Under the pieces are notes generated by a model. It had not been told where the DNA came from and ran no database searches. It was given only the letters and a program-made list of their open reading frames with translations. Of a stretch of DNA of 64,000 nucleotides, positions 1 to 14,800 are shown piece after piece. Source of the DNA: Ctenosaura bakeri (taxonomy: Eukaryota; Chordata; Lepidosauria; Squamata; Iguanidae). A program made the position numbers and the translations under genes. The stretch is taken from positions 496,001-560,000 of the forward strand of contig CAOLHI010000566.1 in the NCBI GenBank assembly GCA_948474755.1. The letters are read 5' to 3'. Each line of letters opens with the position of its first letter. The first letter of the stretch is position 1.

Positions 1-3000
1 GACTGCCTAGTTCTTAGAGGCAGGTCTGATGGCGTTTTTAAGATTATTTCCATAGGAGAAACTCTGTGTCCACTAAGAAAAATGTTTTGTAAGATTTTTG
101 GATGGGATTGCATGGTGGGTTGAGGATGGGGAGCCAATATCTTTCTATTTAAGGTTGGACTTGCTGGAGTCAGACTGCTCCTGAGTCACCCCCCATTTGC
201 AAGTTGCTTGAAAAGACAGCATTGGGCTCTGGTACATGAATATTATGTATACTGAGACTGCTTGACTCTACACTTATGGTTGAAAAGAGTGCCACAGGAG
301 CAAGAGTGCCTTCCCTTCACTGCTTACAATGGACGTCTCCCTTCTTACTGGGGTTTAGGATTTGATCATTTGGGTCAGCGACCGTAGCTCTCCCAAGAAC
401 CTGTCCCCAGATGAGGAAATGGTCAAAATCCAGATGCCAACTCCTGATGCAGAAATTGACTGTGCCTGTCTATTTCTGTTTGTTTGTGTTGCTTTTCAAA
501 AACACATTCTAGCATCCTGCAAAAGCCATGCTACAAGTGTGGGTCCTTGTGGCCCTGGTGCAGTGTTAGTCTAGCTAGCCACAGTTCTTATATGGCTGTC
601 AGGAGAATAAAAGGCTCCAGCTCAGCTGTGCAACAAGCTGGAGAGGAGACCATCTGGTCAAAACTGCTACCAGGCAAGAAAGATTGCAACTAACAAAGGC
701 TTTTCCATCCTACTGCTTTCAAAGGAACCAGGAGGCATGTCAACAGAGGCCACTAGGAGCAAACCATCAGTCATTTTAATGATCTCACTGTATCCTCCAA
801 CTTCTGTCTGGGTGGTGTGAGTCAAGGAGTGCAATGAGCATCACGATCCAGAAATTAGCTCAAGAGCCTTCTTGGCCTCTAAACCCATGAACTTTGTGGT
901 GGTCTCCATCTCCTCTGATATTTCAAGCATGGTCATACTTTTTTTTCTTGGTAGCCAAATTTAGGGTATGGTTGAAATGATAAAATGTGCAGACACGCAT
1001 GTACAAACAGTAGGGTCATCCAGAAGGGGAAGCCACTTCAAAAACGACAGCACCAAAAGGCGCAAGGAAGTCCAGCGAGAGGTGATGCCAACATCTTGTG
1101 TCCGCACGGTGACTTTTGAAAGCTATCGCATCCCCACATGTAGAGCGGTTACACAGAAGGCGGTTCCTTCACAGCAAAAATACTTAAATCAGACTCTCTC
1201 TTCCATCTCCACTGCAAGCTAAAATTGGTGACTTCTGAAAGTTGTCACCAAGTTCCCAAAAATGTAATATGTGCCTAGCCAAAAATAAATAAAAAATAAA
1301 AAGAACAGAATAGGAAACTATCAAGAGGTAAGTATTGACCAGGAAGAAGTGGAATATCTAATTAAGGGTTGAGGAAGAGACCCTATTATACTCCCACCCC
1401 CCAAAAAAAGATTAAGGCCCAAGGTATACAGACAAAAGCTACTGCTGACGTTTGATTGATGGCTCCTTCCCTGTTGGCTATCCATTCAAAGCCTCAGCCC
1501 CAAAGGACTCTTCATTCTGTCCTGGCCAGTGAGATAACTCATTGCTCATGTAGGTTCTAAGCAGGATGACCGCTCGTGCCCAACTAGGTTCTCAGGAGGA
1601 CAAGGGTCACTAGCCACAAAGCATTCATTTCCTTTTTTCCACCGAGTCCTCCTACTGGATGGCTTTTTGGAGGGAGGTCCTCTCACCCAGCCACTTGCCT
1701 TCCCCAAATGAGCTTTCTGTTTCTGTCATTCCAAAAGGAACACTGCCTCCCAGGGGTGGGGCGGCAGTTTTGGCATTCCAGTGGATTTACTATTCTTTTG
1801 ACTGATTCCTTCTTATGATTTCTTGTAGTATAATAAAGAAAGACGAATGGACATTGTTATCTCTGTAGCTCTGTAGCTCTGTAGTTAATGATATTCTGCT
1901 TAGACTGAAATAAAGCACAGTCCAGTGGGAATTTGCCCAGATTGTTCACGTGTGAGTCTCTTATTAACAACCTCTTTTTCACCTTCAACCTTTACTGTTA
2001 CAGTGGTTGGGGGGCAGGGGAAAATGTTTCCTCTAGTTCTACTGGGGAAAATGCAACCACAAACCCAAAACAACCACATCTGTGCCTGTAAGACTTCCTG
2101 AAAAAGTTGTAATGCAACAGCAGTCCCAAAGGCTCAAGTCCACTGTTGAGGCAGGAGCTTCTAGGAGCTTCTAGGACCTAATGGTAAGTGTTCTCATGCC
2201 AACTGACGCATTTCCCTTGCATGAAAGTATAACCCACATGTGGTCTCATCAGGCTTCCACTGTCATTCTATCTCCTAATAAAGTGGCTGGGCCTGCCCAA
2301 GACATTTTGCTGCCAGAGAGGAGGAACAAAATGGCACCCTGTTCCCCACCCCCATTATATCCTCAGAAAAGTGACTTTTCTAGAGGCAACTCTCAGAATC
2401 TTCCAACTTTTGTAAGCAATGGCAAAAACAAAACAAAAAGTCCTCAACTCCTAGTTGAAAACTGGAAATGGCATCCTCCACTATACCTGACTGTACAAGG
2501 CTAGTTTGGGAGAATAGTTCAAACTATATGACGCACTCAGCTCTGCCTTCCAACAGAAGCTTCAGATGGAACAGCCAAGTGACTGTTACTGCTGCCTACA
2601 GCAGTGATGGCCTTATGGCTCCCATGTCATCAGGGCAGTGAATCCATTCCAGATTCTGGATTGCTGCAAGGGAGCTATCCAAGGTGCTCAACTTACCTTG
2701 GGGATAGTCTTTAAAGGCGAGTTGAAAACCTGGAGTAGATTTATCTTGCTGTTGACATGGGAGTCATCAGCCCCCACTTCCCCCAGCACCTGTCACCTGA
2801 AGCTGCTGCTGCCTTCTTATACCTAAGGTGCATCACCAGATGTCCTAGAAGACAGGGCTGCTTTTCTTGCAAAGCTCTGCACGAAAGGCTTCACCAGAAA
2901 CAGCACGTTAACTCGCTGGCCCTCTACTTCTTTCACATCCAATCAGATATGTCCCTGCACAACCGAGATATGCCCCACAGCAGCTGCTGGGCCACTCTGC

Positions 3001-4490
3001 TGGCATGGTGGTCCTCTCCCTCTCCACTGCATTGCTACTTTGTGGCTCTCTTCCCACCCACCGCTACTCTTTTTTTTTCTTTTTCCAAAACTCTGGACCT
3101 GGCAAAGACCGCACACATACTGCCAACCTAGTGTAAAGGAAAAGGGAAAGACTGCATGGGAAAATTACTTTTTTTGACTGCACACTGGTTGGGCAATACT
3201 GGGAGACAAAGCCCAAACAACTAACTTTTTCAGAATCTTATGGGAGGAGCATGTTTTCAACAGCCTATGGCTGTCTCCTGCCACCTGGCAGATCTTTCAG
3301 ATTTAGGGACCACAACTGCCATCAGCCCCAGATATCAAGGCATATGAAGGGCCATGGAAGTTGAAGGTTGCATTACTTCCTACACGTAGCTCCCAGGAAG
3401 CGGCCTTACTGTAATTCAAGCCATCCCTCTGTCTAGGTCATTGTTATCTATACCAGCTAGAGGCAACCTGAATGAATTCTCCAACCAGACCATGGGGCTT
3501 CCCCTTCTTGGCTTCCCCCGAACCTCAGCAATTTAGGCTTGAGAAAATTTTCCCTTTGGAGGCTTTCAAAAAGTGTAATTGCAGTGGGGAGCAGTGATTT
3601 GGGGGTCTTAGCTAGGAAAGAGATAATCCCCTTTGCCTCCACTTGCAGCCCACACAAACCAGTTCACACAATTGGGCTTGGATAAAAGTTCTTGCTGGAG
3701 GCTTTTAAAAAAATTAATTATAGCAGAGAATGGACCCTGCTACACAAACTGGTGATGGCTGCCCAAGATTTCAAAGACAGATCTTCACCACACTCAACCT
3801 AGAGGTGCCAGGGATTAATCTGTGGGCACGTCATCTGTCACTGAGCAGCACGTGGCCCCTCCCTTGAGGCTTCGGAGGTAAGCGCTCAAGTAAATCAACC
3901 AGAGCCTACAACCCCCCAAACACACACCTGCCAGACTTCAGGAGAAGTTAATTTTTGTGATGACAACTCCCAGAATCTCTCCAGCGAGCGTGCTGGCTGG
4001 AGGAGATTCTAAGAGCAGTAATCGGTACTTTTCCCACATTTTGTCTCTTCCAAAAAGCACTGAAACCAAATTCATCCTCATCAGAGACTGCTTAATTTTT
4101 CAGCAGGCTGCTTTTCTGCACAGAGTCTTGTTGTAGTGGTAGCAATAGCATTTCCCACCTGTTAGCAGTTTTCAGTGGTAAATAACCATTGGCAGAAGAA
4201 CCTTTGTGAGCTGTTGTGTGTCTATGCCATGCACATTAGGCAGAAATCATCAATATGATGGGAGGAAAAACCCTCACTGAGTTTCTTGAACTGCTTCAAA
4301 AAGGGAGAAATCTGGGAAGTCTTCTGCAATGTCGCTTCATCTTCAACAGGGCACAGCTGCAAGTAGCAGAAAATGGGCCAATACTACAGCCAAAGTACCA
4401 CCTGCTATTTCAGGGCAGGTCTAAGACCTTTTATTGCCTGAGACAGAACAGCAAATCTCCTCCTCCTCCCTTCAATTCAGTGTGTACCAT
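1..4490. other. intergenic DNA downstream of PARP6
   Basis: No exon or RNA gene recognised on either strand. Contains one old SINE fragment (3755-3855) and a short (CTCTGTAG)3 run near 1860-1885. By known vertebrate gene order PKM would be expected beyond the left edge, but none of its exons was seen. Confidence 0.5.
3755..3855 (-). mobile_element. second tRNA-derived SINE family, fragment
   Basis: GAGGTGCCAGGGATTAATCTG and CACTGAGCAGCACGTGG are diverged mirrors of the head region. Confidence 0.45.
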
Positions 4491-4800
4491 AGGTGGGCAA
4501 AGTGGGGGGGGGGTGGCCCACACATGACCCCAAGACCTGTTTTTGTGCCTCTCAAGATTCAAACTCTTCACCCCCTAGTGCCCTCTAAGAGGTGTGGGTG
4601 CAATTTCAACTTGTTTTTAAGAGTTCTTGGGCCATTTTAGGCATAGAAGAGGACTTTTTTAAAAAACAAAGTGAACTTTCAGGTCACTACCTGTTGTAAA
4701 AAAGAAAAAAACAGGGCCTAAAACAACTGGGAGCAGAACAAAAATATGGTGAAAATGACTCCCGTATCTCCTAGAGGGCATTCAGGGGCAAAACATTGAA
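4491..4800. mobile_element. hAT-like element, one end only
   Basis: AGGTGGGCAAAGTGG at the left and interior similarity (TATGGTGAAAATGACTCC against TGGTGATAATGACCTCC) to the 16151 element; no clear right end. Confidence 0.45.
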
Positions 4801-5319
4801 TATTTCCAAGGTCTCCCAGACGCCCAGTCCTGAACAGTTCCCCACTCTTACGTCCAGTATCCACAGCTAGCCAATTCATAACAGCACACCAGGCAGAAAT
4901 TCCTACAAGTGACTGCCTCCAACTTCCAGCAGTACTAATACAGTAAAAACAAATTAAAGAACCAACATTTCACTGCCCTTTCAAACTACCTAAAATTAGA
5001 GCTTGGAAAGTTACATTTTGGACTACCATCCCCAGAATTCCCTAGGTTTCTGGCAGCTGTTGTCCACCAAGTAACTGTTAAGGCAATTGCCGCACCCTGC
5101 CAAATGGTAGGGCCAGCACTGTGGTGCTGTAAACACAAATGTCCAATGTGTGACAGAGACACCAAGAAAAGTACCCATTCCAGGAGAATGGAGACAGAAT
5201 GACAGTAGCCCAGAGAGCCACAGTGGCCCGCTCAGCAACATGAAAAACAACATTTGCCTGGCAAACACACACAACACAAACACACACTCACAGAGTCTAT
5301 GCAGGGGCACAAAGAGCTT

Positions 5320-5749
5320 TTTTTAAACAGAATTTTAATGAGCTAAAACCATTTGCTCATGGACTCTCGCTTTTGTAGGATTTTTTTTCCTTTGTTTTTT
5401 TGCTTGCTTTCATTGTTAAAAATTTCATCGCTGTAAATGCAGGAGTGCAAAGTACAACCATCCCAACTTTTCACGGGGAACTGGTCCAAGTCCACCCTCT
5501 TGGAGCGTCTCTCATATATTCTACACACAAGCCAGCAGCACCCTCTGCACTCCCACAGACCTCTGCCACTCAGAAGTGATGCTGGTTGCCCATTCGCTCC
5601 CCCCACCCCCCGTGGGTCTTGGTCTTCATCCAGCCAGGGTTATCATTGCTTTGCAGGTAGCCTCCGACACCTGGCTCCCTTCTGCCCAGGGTGGGGGACA
5701 GGGCAATGCTGGCACATGTTGAAATAAGGAGGAGGGGTCCTCCACCCCC
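5320..5749 (-). other. PARP6: PARP6 3' untranslated region (inferred)
   Basis: Non-coding continuation of the last exon. It contains T-rich stretches (A-rich on the mRNA) and ends near a possible poly(A) signal at 5334-5339. The end is inferred from that hexamer only. Confidence 0.55.
5334..5339 (-). promoter_or_regulatory. candidate poly(A) signal ATTAAA for PARP6
   Basis: Reads ATTAAA on the minus strand, about 410 nt after the stop codon. No AATAAA was seen on that strand between the stop codon and this site. Confidence 0.45.
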
Positions 5750-5852
5750 TCAGTTTGTATAGACCTGAGTGCCAATCACACGCATTATCTCCTTCTGGAT
5801 TTTGGGGTCCTGAGTATTGATGTTGGCATCTCCGACTTGGCCATCTTCATAC
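5750..5852 (-). CDS. PARP6: PARP6 exon 22, C-terminal coding exon
   Basis: Coding part of 103 bp, completes V586 and encodes residues 587-619. Contains YEDGQVGDANINTQDPKIQK and ends RVIGTQVYTN with stop TGA at 5752-5750. The exon continues into the 3' UTR. Confidence 0.97.
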
Positions 5853-8800
5853 CTGTGAGGAACAGAGAAGCCATTTCAGATTCTTGGAGGTTGAGGCTAT
5901 GAGGCACGATGGCGATATGTTTTGCAAGATCAGATACTGGATAGATGGACGGATTGTGACAGATTTGATTTATATCCCATTTTTTCTCACAAAACTGGAA
6001 CTCTAGGTGACTCAAACAAAAAATATATAAAAGTACAACCTATTCTAATATGAAAACACAAGCACACACAACAAAACTTGAATCAGAAGTAATTTTAAAA
6101 GCGCATATATCTTAAAAAGGACATCACCCCTTGTTAAAAATTCCCTTTCTCAACAGCCAGTCATTTACCAAAAGCCTGCCTTCCATGAGCGAGAATGAGT
6201 TACTCACTTGCAGATGCTACAGAGTAGCAGTGGTTGCTTCCTGGCTATTCTTCATGGACTTCTTGATGTTTCCCTCTTATGGAGGGTAGAGCTCGGTATA
6301 TTACACAGCCTGGCTTGTGTCCCCTTGAGTAACCTATTGACTTATATGAGGTGGAGGGCGTTATGACATCAGCAATTCTAAGATTCAACTGCCAACCAAG
6401 CCTGCTTTTGGACACAGAATAGGAAGGGAGTGTCATCTTACCTGCCACAGAAAGCGAAATATTATGGGGTGGCCCTGGCTAGGGAACACTACTATGAGGA
6501 ACTGTTGTACTTATGTCCTGCTTCTGCATGTTGCCAAAACATGTCATTGGCCACTGTGCAACTGAAATGCTGGACGAAAGAGGCCTTGAGTCTGATCCAG
6601 CACAGCTCTTCTTATGTTCAAATTGCCTTTTTTCTGCAAATCTTTCAAGATAGTTACCATCCATGATAATGACACTACTCCAGTCGACAAATAGCACCTC
6701 TTCTCCATCCAAGACATTCAGTTACTCACACAAAGAAAAAGCGGGTGCAAACGTGATCCGACACAGGGCAAACCCAGATGTTGCCATGCTTCTGGAGATC
6801 CTTCGATGTGATCACTGCAAATGAAGGCAGGGTCAGTTAGCAATGCAGAAGGCTGGTGGGATATTCTTGGAGTCAAGGTCCCAAGAGATAGGATCCTGCT
6901 CTGTCTATGGGAGATGAAATTCTTCCAAAGAAAACATTTCACAAAATAGAATCAAACAGTGCAACTCAAAGAGTTGGGAACTAAACCTCTGTCACCCAGA
7001 AACCCCATTGGATCAGGATGCTTTGCCCTCCCAAAGACCATTAGCCATCCTTGCTATATAGAACTCCAAAGTTCCACGAAATACATTTCTGAATTTCAGA
7101 CCTTGGGAACAAATCAGACATTTCAGTTTTGTCTTCAGAGCTTTTCACACAAGGCAGGCAAATCACAATTTCAGCTGGATAATAGTACCTTTGGCTGGGA
7201 CTTATCACATGACCTCATTTCTCTTCTGTTGTGGTCTCAGTTAAAGACCATTTGAAAAGTGTTTCTTTTATTAACACACACACGCACGCACGCACACGCA
7301 CACACGAATGATCACCTTGGTAAAAGAAATACCTTCCATATGGTTTCCCACCAGGAGAACAACAGAAGAGGAACAATCTTGTATGTGAAGTCTCAGCCAA
7401 GGACATCATTATCCTGCTGTAATTGTGAATTACTTGCCTTGTGTAATAAACTCTCTAGTTTCAATTTTCTTTAAACTATCCAGCTGTTCTCTGTTGGAAG
7501 GGAACTGCTGGACTAACTGAGCATCTGGTCTGATCAGGCAAGACTGGCATTATATTTCTATATCTTCTCCAGGATTTTCTTAAAAGTAGCATTAGCATGA
7601 ATATAGCTGCCAAACTATGGACGCAAATCATGTTTGACAGAGGAGACCTAAAGCAAAAAAAAAAGACTCTGGTGACTTGAAGGAAAGAGACACATGCTTC
7701 CCTCTGTCACTCACCTTCACAAAGTGCGATACAATTCAGATTGCGACTCTGTAAGAACCTGGATTGGATGGATCGAGTCTGCAAGCAAATCAGAAAACCA
7801 GGAATCATATTCTCTTTCTGTGAGTAAAAGTAGCTTTTCTCAACCTGGCAGCCAACCTATGTGTAACACTACAAGTCTTGTCTTCCTTAGGAGCAGTCTG
7901 GGGATAACGGAAGTTTCAGTCCAACATATGAAGAGGCTAAAGCCTGGAGAAAGGTAGGTTAGAGCACCATCATCTGGATTCATGTATCACCACTATTTGG
8001 AACTGACAGGCCTAGACAATTACAAGGCAAGTCCCTGGACTGAGTGCAAGGGAAAACAGTGCAAGATAAGCCTTGAGCCCTAGTCTCATGGCTGCTTAGA
8101 CGCATAAGATTGATATAATTATTCAAAAGCTGCCACAGTCAATCAGAACACAAAACCATTTACTAATCAACAGCTTTCTTCACATGTTACCTGTGTTCCT
8201 ACTTCCCTAAATTTCTCACTGCATGCCTGCATATGGCACACAGTAATTTGGGAAACTGCAATACACCAAATCAGATCATTAGTCCATCTAGCTCAGTATT
8301 GGTAGCAGCTGTCCAGGGCTCCAAACAGGGGACTTCCCCAGGTCTATCTGAAGACATCAAGAACTAAACCTGGGGCTCTTGGCACGCCATGTATGCGCTC
8401 TTTCACTGAGCTACAGCCCTTTATATCACAAAGGCCATTTCCGCACTGGACTGTTACAGCACTTTGATTCTGCATTGAACATCCTATGGAATCCTGAGGT
8501 TTGCAGTGCCGGGAGGGGCCAACTGGAACTGCAAACCCCAGGATTCCATAGGATGTTGAATGTGGAATCAAAGTGCTATAACAGTCCAATGCAGAAATGG
8601 CCCATGTTAAGAAATGTAACAGGTGACCTGCTCCCTGGATCATCAGCATAGCCATCCTTCTGGCTGGGGGATTGTGGGAGCTGTAGTCTAAAAATCTAAC
8701 TTTTCAAGCTCTATAAATTACCATTTTCATGTACTGTCACTTCCATTTATCCAATGTGATACCAGAGTAAGTGCTGTGCTGCAGTTAGACTGTGGGATGA

Positions 8801-11800
8801 GGTAACACCCTTTTGTTTCAAATTAGAAGAACTTGCTGTCTCTGATCCTGATCCTTGAGAGAAGCTGTTTTATCAGTATGGAGAGCACCCTTTCCAGAGC
8901 AGCTCCTATTTTAAGGATCACCAAGGATCTCTCTCTGGGAAAAGCGGGCAGCAACTATCAGCCACTTGTTACCAGAGCAAGGGACACCTCCCAAAAAAAT
9001 TTAATTTTCAACAGTGCGATGAATTAAAAATGCAAAATAAACAATGCTGTGGGATGCTTAAAATGCATAGGGATTGTAGACTCAAACTATGGCCATTTCT
9101 GCACAACACTCTTATAGCGCGATGATTCCACTTTCAACCTCCTATGGAATCCTGGGGTTTGCAGTTTTGGGAGGGGCCAGCTGGCCCCTCCTGAAACTGC
9201 AAACCCCAGGATTCCATAGGAAGTTGAAAGTGGAATCATCGCGCTAGAAGACTGCCATGCGGAAATGTTCTTCGATAGGCAGTTTAGAGAGTGGAGCTGA
9301 AAATATTTTTTTTTTAAGTAATTTGTTATTTTACAATTGCAAGCCCCCCCACCCCCCGGCAAGGTAAATAGCTATCATTATATTTAGAGTTTTTAAAGTA
9401 ACTGAGGTTGCCTGTTTCCCAAAAGTAACTAGTTGCATTTTAATGACTTAAGAATAAGAACATCTGAATGTCAGAAACCAATGGCCTGTGACATAAAATA
9501 TACTTTTCTCTTATTGACTTCAGCATTACTTCAACACCCACAAGAGAGCATGAGTCTCTACACAGGTCGGCTCCTGGAATGATGACATATTCCCCTGCCA
9601 CCATTTAGTGAGGCCCCAACTGGTAACTATAGAAGTAGCCAAACAATACTGCAAAGGGGGTGACAAATCCCATGTCAAATTATAACCATACCTAGTTATA
9701 CCTTAGTTGCTGGAGAATGGAATTCATAACAAATCATTAACTACTCATAACTAGTTATTTTCAAGCTCTATGAGACATTTGCATGCCAATGGGAGAAAAA
9801 AAAAACAAGACATGCGTATCCACACATTGGGTTACCTGGGGAATGGTGTTCATTCGGTTGTACCTCTGCACCAGCTCATCCTTTGAGGGCATTCTATGCT
9901 GGCCTTTCCCCATCCCTGCATTGACAATAAAGAGAGTAAGAAAAATGGAGACAGTATGCTGGGCCAGGTTGGCACCCTAGCCTAAAAGCAAGATGTTCTA
10001 CCAATCTGCAGTGTGACATTTTCGTGGTGGAGGTTGGTGCAGAGTAGGAGCAAAGAGGGGAAAAAAATAACCAATGAGGTCCCAGCAAGAACTATGTGGA
10101 AACAGGCATTCAGAGCAAGACAAAATGGTGGCACCACCTTCTTTTACTGCTCATACTCGTGACAAAATTTTGCAGGCTGCAATGGCATTGACTAAATCTG
10201 AGTATGGACATTTGGGAGCTGACTCCCACAAACACACATAAGAGCCTTACTAGACCCAGCTGAGAAGGACTCTCCCCACCATCACCTCACACATCACAGT
10301 TCATGAGGGAGAAGGGAAAATTCGTTACTAAAGACCAAACAAGTCATTATGGGGTGGAGCATGGCTGACAATGGCCCAGGTGTGACACATACATATTTCC
10401 TTGATAATACCAGGTCACCACCACTAATACTCTCTGCAGTGACAAAATTTGCTGTCTATTTGGGGATTGTTTCCCCTTCCCAGCCTGTCCACTTTACAGG
10501 GTTGTTGTGGGGATAAAACTGGAAGACAGAACCATGTATATCACCCTGAACTGTTTGAAAGAAGAATGGATTTTTTTTTTTTTAAAAAAAAAGGTGTTTC
10601 TAAAAGACACGCATGATGGAACATATTAAGTTCAGCATTTCTGCATCCCTTTAAAAATGGCAGCAATAAAGTGGAGCATGGGGAAAGGCAAAAAAATGCT
10701 GGATGCAATGACATCACTCTGTTACCCCTCTCCTTTTTTAACAAGATGATGCAGGAGAATTTTGAATCTGCAACAGCTGTGTCCCTAAAACATCTGATCA
10801 GCCCTTAATCTAAGTGTGTTCTATTCAATTTTCATCCTTTTCTGACCTACCTCACAGGGTGGTTGTAAGTACAAGTGAGGGAAGAAGCTGTGGGCTCCCT
10901 GGACGAAATACAGGATATAGCTGTAACTTATACATCAATAATCCCTCTTGGTGAAAACTGAGAAGATGGTCTGACTGTGTACATTCAATACTTGCAAGGG
11001 CAATTTCTTTTCTTTCTGTCTGCCCCATTCCACTTTATAGTCATATTTCTCATTCACTCTTAGATTTTTTGAGAATAGGACAGTGTGTCAAACTTAACAG
11101 ACAAATCAAGGAAATTCTGGACTCCTATTGCAACATCTAAACACAAGACATGAATGCAATGACCTAATGAAAACTGCACAGCTCTGGAATATGTGTGCTT
11201 TGGAACCACATTTTGCAGGTAAAGAAATAATCCCCTTTTCTGGTATGGAAGGGAAACAGCAAAAGAACTGAAGATGAAAAGCTTCCGTGGAAGTTCCTAA
11301 TCATGGTGGGGAACCTGTGGCCCTCTGGATAGTGTGGTACTGTAGCTCTCATCATCTTTTACCCACTGGTTATGCTGGGTGGGATGGAGTGGGAGTTGTA
11401 GTCCAGAAATATCCAGAAGGTCACAGGTTTGCCACTTCTGAGCTCCATTTGCAATCAATTTGTCCGATAGCTAAGATCATTTCCGCACTAGCCTGTTATA
11501 GTGCGATGATTCCACTTTCAACATCCTCTGGAATCCTGGGGTTTGCAGTTTCGGGAGGGACCAGCTGGCACATGCCCCCACCCATCTTATGCCACATTGT
11601 CCTCATGTTTTCTGACACTCCATGATAGTTTGCAGAGGTGGGAGTAACTCACATCTCCACCACTGCCACACCTTTGCATCTCAAGGCAGCCATCAGAATC
11701 AAACTATTCTGTATCTCAGAACTTCTGGTCTCAAGGAAACCAACCCATCACCATCACAGTCATTTCACAAAACACAGGCACTTCCCAATCAGCTAGTGCA

Positions 11801-14800
11801 ATTTTTTAAAAAATGAAATAGAATCCTCCAAAACAGACACAAACACAATTTCTCTCACCAAAATCCAATCATCATAAAACAGGATATCCAAATGGGAAGT
11901 AGAAGAAAAACAGGAAGCTACCCTATACTAAGACCATTTCTGCACTACACTGTTAGAGTGCTATTATTCCACTTTCAACATCTTATGGAATCCTGGGGTT
12001 TGCAGTTTAGGAAGGGGCATTTAGAGTTCTCAGCCAGAGAGCTCTTTGGCCCCAGTAAACTTTTCAAAAGAACCTTTCATCATTAAACAAGAAGTAGTGC
12101 AGCCAAAGGTTGAAACTATGATAGTTTGTTTTCCATTAGAAGCAAAGCTGGGAAAAGTTAGAGAATTACAACTTTCAGAATCCCAGTCAACAAGGCAATG
12201 GCCATGTTGGCTAGCAAGTTCTGGAAGCTGTAGTCCATAAATAATTTCCCAGCTCTGATTCAGTGTGGGAGGAACGGGTACTCCTATTTCAGATTTACAT
12301 AGCATACTCATTTCCAAGATGACAGACAGCAGAAACCGAACATACCTATGGCCCAACATTAGCAAACCCCACCTCTCCCATGCAATGGATGGAAAGAATT
12401 ACTGGCAATGAAAGGAACATCAGGTGTGCTTACACCCCACGAGTCTGCTGAGAATGCATATCAACAAGCTGCACCCACCACAGAATTTAGATGTATAGAG
12501 AGGAAAACAACACACATCACTCTCACAGTTTAACAAGCCCAGCTGAGCTGAATCCAGACCGTTTGCAATGCTTTTGGACCCATGGACTGAGATAGACATT
12601 GAAATAGGTAGATAGATAGGTCACAGGCCTTCTTCCCATACTGAGTGTTGGAAGCTCACCCGGATGAAAAACACAGATGAAGGTGGGTGGGAGCGGCTCT
12701 TGGATGCAAGGCAAGCACGTCTGCAGGACAAAGGGTGCACTGACAGATGAAGGGACAAAGAGAGAGCCGCTTACCTGAATATCCAAAGGAAATACTGGAG
12801 ATGGGGCTCAAATAGATGCCTTTGCCATAGGCTGCTCCATGCAGCTTGCAGAAAAACACCAATGTGAGCCACAAAATGAACCAAAAATATAAAAAATAGA
12901 AGAAGAAGAACACAGGCCATGGAAGAAATGGGCACAGGCTAAAGCCTGTGGTCTTTCTGTCTGGTCCTTAAAGTTGCACTGAATTTTTGGCTGTTCCCCC
13001 AGCTTGCCTCTGTTGAAGGGACTTTCCTGCCATGTGCCTCCTTTCAGACACACTATGTCCTTGAGAAACAGCATGGTGTAGTGGTCAGAGTACTGGGTCG
13101 AGACCTAAGAGATTCAAGTTCTAGTCCTCACTGAGCCACAGAACTCAGTGTTTGACCCTGGGCTGCCTCTCAGCCTGACCCTCCTCACAGAGTTGTTGGA
13201 AGGATAAAGAGGAAAGGAGGATAGCTAGCTAGGTATACCACTTTGAGCTCCTGGGGACAGAGGAAGGACATGGAATTTAGATGTTAATAACAGCAACTGT
13301 AATAATCACTCAAGTTGTTACAATCATAGCCATGGAATTTCATAAAGGAGAGTCATGAAGCTGTGGGAACAGAAGGGATCAAAGCCACTCTGAATTTGGC
13401 TTTGATGGAAGCAATGAGACCATCGGTTTAGAGAAGCAGTGATAGCTGCAGTGGCAGCAAGAACAGCTGGTTGACTTAGAAGAAAGCCCTGGAAAAAAAA
13501 TCTGCCCCACCCTGTCCCTGTCCTTTGAAGCCAACACCTTTAAGTTGCAAAGGAGACACACCGCACCATTCATTGGCATTACTGACAGCACATGGCATTT
13601 CCAGATCTATTGTCACAACAGGAATATCATCTGCTTAGTGTAGTGTAGTGTAGTGTAGTGTAGTGTAGTGTAGTGTAATGTTTACAGCTAGCACTGTAGA
13701 GATCCAGGTTAAAATCCCCACTCAAAGTGCCAAGAAATTTCTTTGATGACTTTGGGCCAAACCTCACAAGACTTCAGTGAGGGCAAAATGGGATGAGAAC
13801 AACCATGCTTGCCACCTCAAGCTCCTTGGAAAAAAGGCAGTCTAGAAGTCTATCAGTAAAATCCATCTTTGATTATCATGAGTCATTCTGAGATCCACTA
13901 GAATGGTCAGAAAGTGGTAAATACAAATCAGTGCAAAGGAAACATGTTATTGGCCATGGAGATGCTGTCCAAATGAGAGGACTAGCGTGGCAATGTGCTA
14001 CGTCTCAGTCACTCACTGGCATCAGTCTTTAGGCATCATCACATTGGCACCTGCCCTCATTGCTCACCGTGAGACATCAAAGGCATTGGAGCAAATACTG
14101 CCAGTATTTGAGTCTTGCCTGAGTAAGAGATCTAAGGGAGAGTCCTGCAAAGATGCCCAAGAAGCAGAGGATTGATGTAGCTATAGCACAGATAAGAGTC
14201 TGGGGGGTCCCTTACCTGTAATTTAGTGTAGGATGCATTGACCAGCCCATTGCGCAGAATGGAGTGCCAGTTCTCAATATGAGAGCCACTGCAGGGAGAA
14301 AGATATTATTCAAGCTTGCCAGCATATTTCCCAATCACAGAAAGGTATGCAAGACCACACATACCCATGTGTAGAACTTGTGGTGCTCTTATACAATCTC
14401 CTAATTCAGAGGTGGGCAAAATGTGGTTTGTGAGCAGACAAGTTACCAGTGAAGCCCTGCTCCTTGCCCAAAAATAAATTTCTGCATGAAAATGGCCGAT
14501 CACATGCCCCAGAATTCGTGCTTGGCCATTCAAAGGGTATTTCATTCTCTCAAATCTTTTTTAAAACTCCAAATTATCTTTAAAAAAAGAAGAAGAAGAA
14601 GAAAAGATTGGAAGGTCACTTCCAAGTTTTTTTTGTTTTAAAGGCTAATTTGAGATTTGGAAAAAATGCTATTTGAAATAGCACTTAAATGGCCACTAGT
14701 ACATTCCTGAAGGTTTGGTGGCGACACAAATAACAATTTTCACAGCAGTTTCCCCCCTCATGGGGATCTTTAACATCTGGTGGCACCCCCCTTGACATCC

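Noticed and set aside
2757..3131. 124-codon open frame in the left intergenic region
   Set aside because: No recognised motif, no splice context and no neighbouring exons; probably chance.
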